Assembly (NCBI GenBank): GCA_052379645.1
Contig: JBQSYU010000012.1
Origin: Arthrobacter_H sp030452125
Lineage (GTDB): Bacteria; Actinomycetota; Actinomycetes; Actinomycetales; Micrococcaceae
DNA: 64,000 bases
Strand: one strand, 5' to 3'
Of the stretch, positions 16,816-24,540 are shown in pieces (position 1 is the first letter of the stretch; the number at the start of each line of letters is the position of its first letter). The position numbers were made by a program, and so were the translations under genes. The notes under the pieces were generated by a model, which was given only the letters and a program-made list of their open reading frames with translations, ran no database searches and was not told where the DNA came from.

Positions 16816-17663
16816 CTTTGGTCTGGGGGCTGGTCTTGGGCCTGGGACTCCTATTGGTTTGGCAGGCATGCTGGAGCGAACCAGCGAAGCCGGCGAAACC
16901 ACGGAAGCGCCGAATCCAGGCGCTGCTGTTGCGTGCCGGACTGGATAAGGTCAGTGTCGCTGGCTTCATGTCTGCCATGCTGCTCTGTTTCGTCATCGTC
17001 GCCGTGATCGTCTTTGTTGTGACGTTGTCGCCGCTGATCGCTCCCATATTCGGAGCTTTTGGCGCACTCGTCCCGATGTTGGTCGTCCGCTGGCGTGCAG
17101 CCAAGCGAGCAATGGTGCTCCGGGAGCAATGGCCGGATGTGGTCGACCATCTTCGGTCGGCCATCCGGGCCGGTCTGTCGTTGCCGGAGGCGCTGATGCA
17201 ATTGGGGGTTCAAGGCCCCGAGCAACTCCGGCCGGCCTTTACGGAATTCGGGCTCGACTACCGGGCAACGTCGCATTTTGTTGATGCGATGGAGCGACTA
17301 CGGTACCGACTGGCAGATCCCGTCGCCGACAAGATCGTTGCGGCCCTGATGATCACCCGCGAGGTCGGTGGCTCGGATCTGGGAGAGATGCTGGGGACTT
17401 TGGGCGGGTTCCTCCGCGATAGTGCCCGCACCCGTGGCGAGCTCGAAGCTCGACAGTCATGGACGGTGAACGCGGCGCGCCTGGCCGTCGCTGCTCCCTG
17501 GGTGATCCTGCTACTCATGGCGTCCCAGCCACAAGCGGTCAAAGCATATTCAACGGTCGGAGGCGCCGTCGTACTTTTGGGCGGGCTGTTCATTTCCTTC
17601 TTGTGCTACAGGATCATGCTGGGTATTGGGACATTGCCCTCCGAGGAAAGAATCCTCAAATGA
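16812..17663 (+). CDS. tadB: Tad pilus inner-membrane platform protein TadB
   Basis: Type II secretion F-domain protein forming part of the membrane platform on which TadA acts. The 283 residues contain an N-terminal hydrophobic helix, two closely spaced helices at about 54-95, the cytoplasmic F domain (DVVDHLRSAIRAGLSLPEAL and REVGGSDLGEML are typical) and two C-terminal helices. The ATG overlaps the tadA stop and its own stop overlaps the tadC start (ATGA), so all three are translationally coupled. Pairs with TadC, which is interrupted here. Confidence 0.87.
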   Translation: MTLVWGLVLGLGLLLVWQACWSEPAKPAKPRKRRIQALLLRAGLDKVSVAGFMSAMLLCFVIVAVIVFVVTLSPLIAPIFGAFGALVPMLVVRWRAAKRAMVLREQWPDVVDHLRSAIRAGLSLPEALMQLGVQGPEQLRPAFTEFGLDYRATSHFVDAMERLRYRLADPVADKIVAALMITREVGGSDLGEMLGTLGGFLRDSARTRGELEARQSWTVNAARLAVAAPWVILLLMASQPQAVKAYSTVGGAVVLLGGLFISFLCYRIMLGIGTLPSEERILK

Positions 17664-18610
17664 CGGGCTCAATTGCCTGGTCCCTGGCGTTGGGGCTGCT
17701 GCTGGGCTCAGGACTCTGGTTGTGTTTTGTGAGACTTCCCGCCCTGCGTCGGGTGAAGTTCTCAGATCGCATTTCCGGGCAATTGCGCCCGGCCGCGAAT
17801 CCTTCCGGGACCCGCCCCGGTCAAGTTGCTGCGGAAACGCCACTGGGTCCGCTGGTCAAGATCCTCTGGCCGGTCCTGAAGGATCTTGTCACCATGTTGA
17901 ACCGTTTCAATCCGGCTGGGGGAGGAATTCAACGGCGGCTCCAACGGGCAGGACTGGTGGCGAGCGTTACCGAATACCGGATATCGCAATTGACTTATGC
18001 AGGTGCCGGACTTCTGCTGGGAAGCATTTTCGTTGTCGCATCGGCGGCGAGGGGGAACTTCAACGGGGTCCTGGCAATCACGGTGCTGTTGATCGCGGGG
18101 GTAGCGGGATTTGCGTTCCGAGAATGGCATCTCACGGAGCTGGGGACCCGACGGAGCCGGAGGATTCTGGGGCAATTTCCGAGCATTGCCGAACTCATCG
18201 CCTTGGCCGTGGGGGCGGGGGAGAGCACAGTGGGGGCCATCGAGCGTATCTGCAGCACTGCCGAAGGCGATTTACCGGACGAATTCAAGGCCCTATTGGC
18301 GGATGTTCGATCCGGAACGCCCATGACAACGGCGTTCCAACGGCTGGCCAGAAGACTTGATCTCAACGCAATGACCCGATTTTCCGACGCAATCACGGTC
18401 GCAGCAGAGCGCGGGACGCCATTGGCAGAAGTGTTGCGGGCCCAAGCCCAAGATGTCCGGGACGCAGCCAAAAGAGAGTTGATGGAGACTGCCGGGCGTA
18501 AGGAAATCAGCATGATGATCCCAGTCAAGTTGTGGGTAGAATGTTTCCCATGTTGGCCGGAATTTATGCGCGCATCTCGCGCGACGCAGACGACACACGC
18601 CTCGGTGTAG
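17660..18610 (+). pseudogene. tadC: tadC, 5' part interrupted by an integrated element
   Basis: Second Tad platform protein of the F-domain family. Residues 1-288 are normal: an N-terminal helix, basic linker, helices near 105-150, and the F domain (PSIAELIALAVGAGEST, DARRGTP-type turn, RELMETAGRKEISMMIP). The conserved C-terminal hydrophobic end is missing: at the left junction (18520-18522) the frame runs into element DNA and stops at 18608-18610 after about 28 foreign, cysteine-containing residues. The missing end is at 26959-27036. Joining at the shared CC gives an uninterrupted 313-residue TadC. The fusion tail overlaps the integrase start in another frame. While integrated, the product lacks its last transmembrane segment and is probably non-functional. 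Confidence 0.88.
18500..18546. other. attL, left junction of the integrated element
   Basis: Within the tadC codons for Met-Ile-Pro, 18517-18525 (GATCCCAGT) aligns in codon phase with GACCCCCGT at the right junction, sharing GA, CCC and GT. To the right lies TGGGTAGAATGT (18533-18544), which mirrors ACACTCTTACCCA at attR. In the rejoined attP the TACCCA/TGGGTA arms are exactly symmetric about the CC at 18521-18522, the expected position of a serine-integrase crossover dinucleotide. Confidence 0.75.
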
Positions 18611-19944
18611 AGCGCCAGATTGCCGATTGCCGTGAGCTGGCCGAGCGCAAGGAGTGGGAGGTGGCAGAAACGTTCGTGGACAACGATGTTAGTGCCTCGC
18701 GCTCCAAGGTTCGCCCCGAGTATCAGCGGATGATGCAGGCTGTGGAGGATGGACGAATTCAGGCCATTGTGGTCTGGGACGTGGACCGTCTGACGCGGAA
18801 ACCTCGGGAGCTGGAGGACGTGATCGACCTGACTGCGCGCTCTGGGGTAGAGCTTGCCAGCGTTGGCGGTGAGATTGATCTTGCCACGCCACAGGGGAAG
18901 ATGACGGCGGGGATCAAAGGCATGGTGGCGCGCCATGAGTCGGAGCAGCAGGCGCGGCGCATTCGACGGAAGTTCGAGCAAAAGGCGGCCGCCGGGGAGC
19001 CGCATTCTCATGTGCCCTATGGGTATTTGCGGGTCCAACGGGACGGCGCGCCGTGGGAGGTGCCGGACCCTGAGGCCGGCCCGGTGGTCCAGGAGATGGT
19101 TTCGCGGTTCATTCGCGGTGATTGGCTGCACACTATCGCCAGAGACTTTAACGTTCGCGGGGTTCGGGCCCCGCGTGGTGGAGATTGGAACAACACGTTG
19201 GTCCGGCAGATCGTCCGCCGGCCCATCAATGCCGGGTTCCGGGTGTTCCGGGGTGAGGTGGCCGGACGTGCTAACTGTGACCCGTTGATTTCAGGGGATG
19301 AGCACGAGCAGGTGTTGGCGATCCTGGCGGACCCGGTGCGGAAAGCAAATTACAAGGGCCGGGAGCCCCGGTCCCTCTTGACCGGCATTGCTGGCTGCGG
19401 TCTTTGTGGCGGAAAGATGCGGAAGGTGCCAGGCGCGATCAAGGCCGGGAAGAAACAGCCGGCGGCGTATTCTTGCCGGGACTGCCATCGCGTTCGGCGC
19501 AAGCTCGAATCAGTGGATGACCTGGTCACCGTTCTGGTTCTGGGACGGCTGCTGATGCCGGACTTGGCGGCGGCTATGGCTGGCGACAACTCCGATCAGA
19601 TCGAAAAGTTCCGGGCGCAAGTCGTGGGCCTGGAAGCGCGCTTGGAGTTGGCCGCCGATGAGTTCGCGGACGGTGGCATGACGGGGGACCAGCTGCGGCG
19701 AGTTAACGCGAAAATTCTCCCACAGCTCGAAGAGTTGCGCCGGCGGCTGGCATCACTTCGTCCAGTCACGGCTGTTCTGGACTTGGCCGGCGAGGATGCG
19801 GCGGAGCGCTGGGCGGCCGCGACTCTGGATATTCGACGGAGCGTGGTCGAGGACCTGATGGAGATTACTATTTTGCCTACCGGGTCGGGGATTCGGTTTA
19901 GCCCCGAGCACATCAAGATCGAGTGGAAGGTGCCGGCGGCATGA
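18550..19944 (+). CDS. int: Large serine integrase/recombinase
   Basis: Site-specific recombinase that integrates and excises the element. From ATG 18550 the 464-residue protein has a resolvase catalytic domain (catalytic Ser10 in YARISRD; GVERQ and the WDVDRLTR motif follow), a recombinase DNA-binding domain (about 150-260), a zinc ribbon (CGLCGGKM ... CRDC near 283-320) and a C-terminal coiled-coil segment. ATG 18541 and GTG 18532 are alternative starts; none has a good Shine-Dalgarno. The gene begins only about 28 bp inside attL, in the same direction as tadABC, and overlaps the chimeric tadC tail. In the integrated state it therefore has almost no room for its own promoter and is probably read from the tad promoter. 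The next gene overlaps its stop. Confidence 0.9.
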   Translation: MLAGIYARISRDADDTRLGVERQIADCRELAERKEWEVAETFVDNDVSASRSKVRPEYQRMMQAVEDGRIQAIVVWDVDRLTRKPRELEDVIDLTARSGVELASVGGEIDLATPQGKMTAGIKGMVARHESEQQARRIRRKFEQKAAAGEPHSHVPYGYLRVQRDGAPWEVPDPEAGPVVQEMVSRFIRGDWLHTIARDFNVRGVRAPRGGDWNNTLVRQIVRRPINAGFRVFRGEVAGRANCDPLISGDEHEQVLAILADPVRKANYKGREPRSLLTGIAGCGLCGGKMRKVPGAIKAGKKQPAAYSCRDCHRVRRKLESVDDLVTVLVLGRLLMPDLAAAMAGDNSDQIEKFRAQVVGLEARLELAADEFADGGMTGDQLRRVNAKILPQLEELRRRLASLRPVTAVLDLAGEDAAERWAAATLDIRRSVVEDLMEITILPTGSGIRFSPEHIKIEWKVPAA

Positions 19945-20402
19945 GTTGGGACGAATCGGCAGGCTGGCCTGAGGAGTCGGAATGGATCGAGCCTGATACC
20001 GCTGACGTGCTGAATCGCAGCGCCTGGGTGGGTCCTGAGTTGGTGCGGATGGTGGAAGGATATTTGCCACAACGGAGGGATGGGTTCACGCAACAGGCCC
20101 GGGCAACTGTGCATGGCCGGGACACTGGCGCACGGTTCGATCTTCGGGTTGTTGACTCGAAGACGCTCGAGGTCCGTGCGAACCGGTGGGGCGTTGTGAG
20201 CGTCCCGCACATTCCGGAAGGTGCGCCGGGGAACAGTATGGGGATGACATGGCAACTCCACGGGCCGGGCGGGCTGGCGTTTCCCCAACTGTGGACAGTT
20301 GGAGAAATAGCGGCCTCGATCGTTGTGGCGTCGGTGAAATGGGAACAATCGGGTAGGCCTGGGCCGTTGCGGTTTGAATGGGGCAGAAGGCCGAGTATTT
20401 GA
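19941..20402 (+). CDS. Element protein of unknown function
   Basis: 153 residues, starting with an ATG that overlaps the integrase stop (ATGA), so the two are translationally coupled. The N-terminus is acidic and Trp-rich; the rest reads as alternating short strands with little helix, and contains no membrane segment, cysteine pair or recognised motif. Coupling to the integrase suggests a partner in integration or excision, such as a directionality factor, but that is a guess from position only. Confidence 0.6.
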   Translation: MSWDESAGWPEESEWIEPDTADVLNRSAWVGPELVRMVEGYLPQRRDGFTQQARATVHGRDTGARFDLRVVDSKTLEVRANRWGVVSVPHIPEGAPGNSMGMTWQLHGPGGLAFPQLWTVGEIAASIVVASVKWEQSGRPGPLRFEWGRRPSI

Positions 20403-20471
20403 CCGTAGCCCTGATGGTCAAGGTAATGTCGTGTTGTCTCCCGGCGACACATGGACCGGCCAAGCACTGAG

Positions 20472-20483
20472 GCCCAATTGGGC
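20472..20483. promoter_or_regulatory. 12-bp perfect palindrome upstream of a small element gene
   Basis: GCCCAATTGGGC lies in the 147-bp gap between two plus-strand genes. It is a candidate operator for the operon that starts at 20550; no binding protein is identified. Confidence 0.35.
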
Positions 20484-20549
20484 AGGCGCAACTAAAGCTC
20501 TCGGTGACGTTTGCACCCTTTGAGGTGCCGTCATTCGGGAGCTATTTTT

Positions 20550-20768
20550 ATGTCCAATACCGACGTTCTTCGGGCCCGGTCCGTCCTCGGAAATGCCACG
20601 CGCAAGGGCAGCGCGGACGAAATCTCAGGGGCCCGCCGCGATTTAGCGGCTGCCAAACTCGCTGCCTACGTGGAGGCGACGCTCGCGGCCGCGCCGCCGC
20701 TGTCACCTGAGCAGGCCGCGCGCATTGCCTCTAAGCTCCAGCCGGCTTCCGGCGGTGGTGCCAAGTGA
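20550..20768 (+). CDS. Small helical element protein, unknown
   Basis: 72 residues, mostly predicted helical, Ala-rich, with basic residues in the first half and a short Gly-rich end. The ATG at 20550 is preceded by CGGGAG 8 bp upstream. No helix-turn-helix can be assigned with confidence. Its size and position before the replication gene suit an accessory DNA-binding or regulatory protein. A strong hairpin follows at 20783-20809. Confidence 0.5.
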   Translation: MSNTDVLRARSVLGNATRKGSADEISGARRDLAAAKLAAYVEATLAAAPPLSPEQAARIASKLQPASGGGAK

Positions 20769-20782
20769 GGGCGGGCAAGAGA

Positions 20783-20809
20783 ACGGCCCCCGTCAAAGAC
20801 GAGGGCCGT
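20783..20809 (+). terminator. Hairpin, probable terminator or attenuator
   Basis: Stem 20783-20789/20803-20809, with an inner stem 20791-20794/20798-20801 and an AAA loop. No U-run follows. It lies between the 72-residue gene and the replication gene. Confidence 0.55.
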
Positions 20810-20892
20810 CACCTCGGAAAACACACACCAGAGGACTTGTCGACCATACCTCAGCCCGGCCCCGAGCTGGTGCCAGCAGGTGGTGATGCCGC

Positions 20893-21489
20893 GTGACGGA
20901 CGCGCGTTTTCCTGACCGGTGGCTGAATGACCGGCGAATTATGCGGCTGAGCCCCGAAGTGTTCCGGGCGTTCGTGCTGTCCCTGTCGTGGGCCGTGTCG
21001 AATCGGACCGATGGGCGGGTCGAAGTTGCGGACCTGGACATGGTGCCCGGGTGCTCGCTGGACTCGGCGGCCGCCCTGGTGAACGCCGGTCTCTGGACCC
21101 CGGCTGACGACGGGACGGGGTGGCAGATCGTGGACTTCCTGAACACTCAAACCTCCCGGGACAAACTCGAAGGGCTGGAGCTGCGGAAACGCCAGGACGC
21201 GGACCGTTCGAAGTCCTACCGTCAACGGAAGAAAGCCGGGGAACACGTGACGGAATCACGTGATGATCACGTGACGGGAACACGTGACGACATAGGAAAG
21301 GCTAGGCCAGGCCAGGACAGGCTTCTGACTACACACACGAGCACACGCGAGGAGGTGCCGGCGTCCAGTAGTGGCTGTGTGGTTCCTGGTTGTCCGACTC
21401 CCATCACTGAATACGCCCGGCGGGAGTATGGCGGCTGGTATTGCGCGCCGCATGGTGAGGAGCCGGCGGGGGGTGTTCCTCGTGGTTGA
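20893..21489 (+). CDS. Replication-organiser-like DNA-binding protein
   Basis: 198 residues. The N-terminal 100 residues (PDRWLNDRRIMRLSPEVFRA, then WTPADDGTGWQIVDF) resemble winged-helix replication initiators of actinophages and their satellites. A basic linker (RKRQDADRSKSYRQRKK) follows, then a tandem HVTESRDD/HVTGTRDD repeat encoded by four CACGTGA boxes, and a C-terminal putative zinc motif (C-X4-C near residues 165-170 and CAPH near 186). The GTG start lies after a GGTGG. An origin inside the initiator gene would parallel lambda O. The family call is by resemblance. Its stop overlaps the next start by 8 bp. Confidence 0.6.
   Translation: MTDARFPDRWLNDRRIMRLSPEVFRAFVLSLSWAVSNRTDGRVEVADLDMVPGCSLDSAAALVNAGLWTPADDGTGWQIVDFLNTQTSRDKLEGLELRKRQDADRSKSYRQRKKAGEHVTESRDDHVTGTRDDIGKARPGQDRLLTTHTSTREEVPASSSGCVVPGCPTPITEYARREYGGWYCAPHGEEPAGGVPRG
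21244..21287. repeat. Four CACGTGA repeats (iteron-like) inside the replication gene
   Basis: CACGTGA occurs at 21244-21250, 21257-21263, 21268-21274 and 21281-21287, spaced 13, 11 and 13 bp, close to one or slightly more than one helical turn. Each contains the palindrome CACGTG. This is the form of initiator-binding iterons at a replication origin. Confidence 0.55.
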
Positions 21490-21667
21490 GGTTGAGCGGG
21501 ACCCTACGGACCTTGGATTGTCGCCGGCTACCTCGGCCCCCGACCATCCCCGGCCGGCTCCGGTGCATCCGGCGGCCTGTGTGGGCGGTTGGCTCGGTGA
21601 GGACTCGGAGGGCCGGCCGGTGCCGTGCCTGACGTGTCGGCCTCATCTGCGGGAGGTGGTCCGGTGA
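21482..21667 (+). CDS. Small putative zinc-binding element protein
   Basis: 61 residues. The C-terminal half has the pattern HPAACVGGWLGED ... PVPCLTCRPHL, with Cys and His residues placed for one zinc site; similar short proteins occur in actinobacterial prophages. The GTG start overlaps the stop of the replication gene by 8 bp and its own stop overlaps the next GTG (GTGA), so it belongs to a coupled chain. Function unknown. Confidence 0.5.
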   Translation: MVEVERDPTDLGLSPATSAPDHPRPAPVHPAACVGGWLGEDSEGRPVPCLTCRPHLREVVR

Positions 21668-21864
21668 AGTGGTGCCCAGGGTGTCGAGAGCTGAAGCCGG
21701 TCGAGGGGTTCCACCTGAACCGGCTGCGGGCCGATGGGCTCGCTACGTGGTGCCGGGTCTGTGTCCTGGACTACTCGGCGGAGTATCGGGAACGGCCCGG
21801 GCACCGGGAGCGGGCTCGGGCGTATGCGGCGGAATGGCGAAAACGACGGAAGGACAACGGATGA
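21664..21864 (+). CDS. Small zinc-finger element protein (endonuclease VII-like finger)
   Basis: 66 residues with WCPGC at residues 3-7 and WCRVC at 29-33, a two-CxxC zinc finger like that at the start of phage recombination endonuclease VII/HNH-associated proteins, followed by a basic helical tail. It is too short for a complete nuclease domain. GTG start overlaps the preceding stop; stop overlaps the next ATG. Confidence 0.55.
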   Translation: MKWCPGCRELKPVEGFHLNRLRADGLATWCRVCVLDYSAEYRERPGHRERARAYAAEWRKRRKDNG

Positions 21865-22133
21865 GCTGGGAACGACGGAAACGAGAAGCGGCGCGGCCGA
21901 TGAATCAGCGGAAGGTCCATCTGCGGCGGAAGGTCTGGTTGGACGGTGAGGGCCGGATTCCTGGCTTGGTGGCCGGCGTTGGGGCCACTCGGGCGTTCCT
22001 GACGCCGGCGGCCGCGTTGGAGCTGGCGGACCGGTTGGTCGATATGGCGGAGGCCGTCGAGCAGGAGCACGGGACTGTGGCCGGGGCGTCTGAGTCGCTG
22101 CAAGCGTCCACGAGCGCCACGGACGCGGCTTGA
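21861..22133 (+). CDS. Small element protein, unknown
   Basis: 90 residues: a strongly basic N-terminal 27 residues, a middle segment that may form a short beta unit (VHLRRKVWLDGEGRIPGLVAG), a helix (AAALELADRLVDMAEAVEQ) and a Ser/Thr/Ala-rich tail. The ATG overlaps the previous stop (ATGA). It is the last of the coupled chain beginning at 20893. No family recognised. Confidence 0.5.
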   Translation: MSWERRKREAARPMNQRKVHLRRKVWLDGEGRIPGLVAGVGATRAFLTPAAALELADRLVDMAEAVEQEHGTVAGASESLQASTSATDAA

Positions 22134-22216
22134 TAGGTCCCCGGCTGGGTGATTGGCCCACTGAACTTTAGAACGGCCCGGAGACGGGCGCACAGCAATT
22201 CAAGGGAGAACAAGAG

Positions 22217-22549
22217 ATGAGCAACACGAACGAGACACGCCACGAGCTGGCACCACTGAGCGGCGACGCGGCGGCAATGGTCCGGGCGTTCGAGGCCGAT
22301 GATGGGGCCGCCGTCTCTGCCGTCGTCGCCGGCCTATCGTCGGACGAGCGTGACGGGCTGGTCCTGGCGCTGGCGGCGCTGGTGCCGATGAGCTGGCGGG
22401 CCGCGTACCGGGCCGGCTTGGAGTTCGGCGCGGAGCATGGGCCGGCGGACCTGGACGGGCAGGACCGGGCGGAGGTCGCCGGGATGGTTCACGCGGAGCT
22501 GGTCGGGTACCTCGGCGCGGTGATTGGACAGTCACGCCGGTCGAGTTAG
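22217..22549 (+). CDS. Small acidic element protein, unknown
   Basis: 110 residues, acidic, Ala-rich and mostly predicted helical with a central hydrophobic stretch (DGLVLALAALVPMSW). AGGGAGAA lies 9 bp before the ATG, a good ribosome-binding site, so the gene is independently translated. It sits two genes before the capsid gene. No domain recognised. Confidence 0.55.
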   Translation: MSNTNETRHELAPLSGDAAAMVRAFEADDGAAVSAVVAGLSSDERDGLVLALAALVPMSWRAAYRAGLEFGAEHGPADLDGQDRAEVAGMVHAELVGYLGAVIGQSRRSS

Positions 22550-22582
22550 GGTTGTGGCAGCGCGAAAGTTCCGCTAGTTGCG

Positions 22583-22843
22583 ATGGCAAGAACCAGGACC
22601 CCACGGGGCAAGTTCGAGGACCTGAGTCAACGGCCGGACGTAGTAGTGACAGGCCGTACCGGTCGCCGTTTCGGCGTCATAGGTGCCACCGAATCTTCAG
22701 CCCTGCCCAGGGTTCCGTCGCCCCGCTTTCATTTGGGGCCGCGTAGAACCGGCCGGGCCACTATCAATCATCTTTTGCCGGCCCCTGGTCGTGGTCTATC
22801 CACACCCGGGGACAACGGCACAGAATCAGGAGAAACACCATGA
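22583..22843 (+). CDS. Doubtful small ORF upstream of the capsid gene
   Basis: 86 codons, basic, Pro/Arg/Thr-rich, without hydrophobic core. The stop overlaps the capsid ATG (ATGA), which is the arrangement of the other element genes, but the start lacks a ribosome-binding site and the composition is not convincingly protein-like. It may simply be leader sequence for the capsid gene, which has its own AGGAG. Confidence 0.25.
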   Translation: MARTRTPRGKFEDLSQRPDVVVTGRTGRRFGVIGATESSALPRVPSPRFHLGPRRTGRATINHLLPAPGRGLSTPGDNGTESGETP

Positions 22844-24111
22844 GCAAGTCCGTAGAACTGAAGCAGAAGGCCGCTGAGGCGGCCGCCAATGCCCGTGAGA
22901 TTGCGGAGAAGGGCGAGGCCGGCGGCCGGTCCCTGTCAGCTGAGGACCGGGCGAAGTTCGAAGCGGAATTGAAGTCCGCTCGGGACTACCTGGGCAAGTA
23001 CGAGCAGGCCAAGTCTGACGAGGGCATTCTGGCCCAGGCCAAGGCCCTGGCTGCTGAGGTTGGCGGGCCGGTCGGTTCCAAGTCGTCCGCCGGCCCGGTG
23101 GGTCGGAAGGCGTGGGGCCAGTCCGCGCTGAAGTCGGTGCGTGAGTCGATGGGCCGTGCCGATGGGTCCAAGGCCCTCGTGTCCGGGTCCGTTTCCCTGG
23201 CTAACCCGGTCTCCCAGGGCGTGACGCCGCTGGGTGCCGCGCCGACCACGGTGCTGGACCTGCTGCGCGGTGAGTCGGCCGCCGGCATGGCCGGCGCGGA
23301 CTACGGGCGTGAGCTGGCCGGCTACGCGCCGCGCTACGAAAACGAGGGGCAGCTCGAGGCGTCCGTGTTTGGCGGCGACGGCGGCGGAGGCAATACCTAC
23401 ACCTACCTGCGCCAGACCGTCCGCGATTCCAAGGCCGCCCCGGTGGCCGATGGGGCACAGAAGCCCACCTCGGTGTACTCGTTCGAGGAAGTCGAGGGCC
23501 GCTACAAGGTGGTCGCTCATATCTCGGAGCCGGTGCCGCTGCGGTACTTCCACGACGACAAGGCCCTCGGGGACTTCCTGGCGAATGAAATGGGCTACGG
23601 GCTCGCCGTCGCCACTGAGGGGCAGGCGTTGACCGGTGACGGGCTCGGGGAGAACTTCACCGGCGTTCTGGAGACGGAGGGCATTCTGTCCCAGGCGTGG
23701 GCCGTGGACCTGCTGACCACTCTGCGCAAGGCTGTGACCGCGCTGCAGGTGTCCGGCGTTGACCCCTCGGCCCTGGTGCTGCATCCGGCGGACGCTGAGC
23801 GTCTGGACCTGCTGCGTGAAGGTGAGGGCACCGGGAAGTACCTGATCGGTGACCCGGCCGCTGACGCCGCCCAGGCGCTGTGGCGCGTGCCTCGCGTGCC
23901 CTCGGTCGCCGTGCCTGTCGGCACCGCTGTCATGGGCGACTGGGACGGCGCGGAGCTGACCACGCGGCAGGAGGCCACGCTGCACGTGGACACCGGCGGG
24001 GCCCTGTTCGATAAGAACCAGGCCCGCTTCCGCGTGGAGACTCGGGCCGACGTTGCCGTGAAGCGTCCCGGCGCGTTCGTCAAGGTGGACGTGGCGGAGC
24101 CGGCGGCCTAA
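22840..24111 (+). CDS. HK97-fold phage major capsid protein
   Basis: 423 residues. The N-terminal 70 residues form a charged coiled coil (delta/scaffold-like region), followed by the HK97 body: the LRGESAAGMAGADYGREL segment, the YTYLRQTVRDSKAAPVADGAQKP strand region including an E-loop, and the C-terminal FDKNQARFRVETRADVAVKRPGAFVKV stretch typical of this fold. AGGAG lies 8 bp upstream of the ATG. It is the only structural gene in the element; no prohead protease, portal or terminase is adjacent. Either it remodels the capsid of a helper phage or it is a retained remnant. A 13-bp hairpin follows at 24173. Confidence 0.85.
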   Translation: MSKSVELKQKAAEAAANAREIAEKGEAGGRSLSAEDRAKFEAELKSARDYLGKYEQAKSDEGILAQAKALAAEVGGPVGSKSSAGPVGRKAWGQSALKSVRESMGRADGSKALVSGSVSLANPVSQGVTPLGAAPTTVLDLLRGESAAGMAGADYGRELAGYAPRYENEGQLEASVFGGDGGGGNTYTYLRQTVRDSKAAPVADGAQKPTSVYSFEEVEGRYKVVAHISEPVPLRYFHDDKALGDFLANEMGYGLAVATEGQALTGDGLGENFTGVLETEGILSQAWAVDLLTTLRKAVTALQVSGVDPSALVLHPADAERLDLLREGEGTGKYLIGDPAADAAQALWRVPRVPSVAVPVGTAVMGDWDGAELTTRQEATLHVDTGGALFDKNQARFRVETRADVAVKRPGAFVKVDVAEPAA

Positions 24112-24172
24112 CAGACCGGCGCGGCCGGGCCGGCTTCCTCCGTTCTCTGGCCCGGTCGTGCCACCACTTCAG

Positions 24173-24215
24173 CGGCCGGCGACTGCTTCCCCCTTCCGGG
24201 TCCAGTCGCCGGCCG
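24173..24215 (+). terminator. Hairpin downstream of the capsid gene, probable terminator
   Basis: Perfect 13-bp stem (24173-24185 with 24203-24215) and a 17-nt loop, starting 62 bp after the capsid stop. There is no U-run. Confidence 0.55.
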
Positions 24216-24463
24216 TTGTCGTGTGTCCGGGCACAGTGCCGGCCCTCGGTGCCGTTGCTGGTCCGTTGCCGGCCTCTCCTGGCTGGTGCCGGCCCGCCCT
24301 GGAGAATCAGGCTGCCCTGTCTCTCCCCGTGGGGGAGGGGGCGTCTCAATCCCTGGAGACCCCCAGGGACCCGAATAGTCGCCGGCAAGTGTCCCTCTCC
24401 CCGTGAGGGTGCCGGCCGGGTCGCGTGTGCGCGTGCGCGCGAAGAGCACTTGTCAATAAGGCT

Positions 24464-24513
24464 TAGACAGACCACGGAGAACGGCCGTGGTCCATCCTGG
24501 TATTGTCTGTCTA
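24464..24513. repeat. Nested inverted repeats at the end of the minus-strand cargo gene
   Basis: Outer arms TAGACAGAC (24464-24472) and GTCTGTCTA (24505-24513) enclose an inner stem 24470-24477/24485-24492. It ends 28 bp from the stop of the minus-strand gene and may terminate it, or be a protein-binding site. Confidence 0.45.
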
Positions 24514-24540
24514 CGCAATGAGTCGCTACTCAGGCTCGTT

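Larger units (their letters stand above)
24112..24540. other. Structured noncoding region after the capsid gene
   Basis: About 430 bp with no convincing gene. It holds a 13-bp hairpin at 24173-24215, a repeated 11-mer CTCTCCCCGTG (24321-24331 and 24395-24405), small hairpins at 24323-24337 and 24351-24368, and an outer inverted repeat TAGACAGAC/GTCTGTCTA (24464-24472, 24505-24513) enclosing an 8-bp hairpin. It lies between convergent gene sets. Confidence 0.5.

Noticed and set aside
21244..21287. Repeats considered as a CRISPR array
   Set aside because: Repeats are only 7 bp with 4-6 bp spacers, lie inside a coding gene, and no cas genes are present.
24354..24364. TGGAGACCCCC, identical to bases at attR (26948-26958), as a second att site
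   Set aside because: The 11-base match is short, lies in a small hairpin, and lacks the TACCCA/TGGGTA arms that define the att sites.
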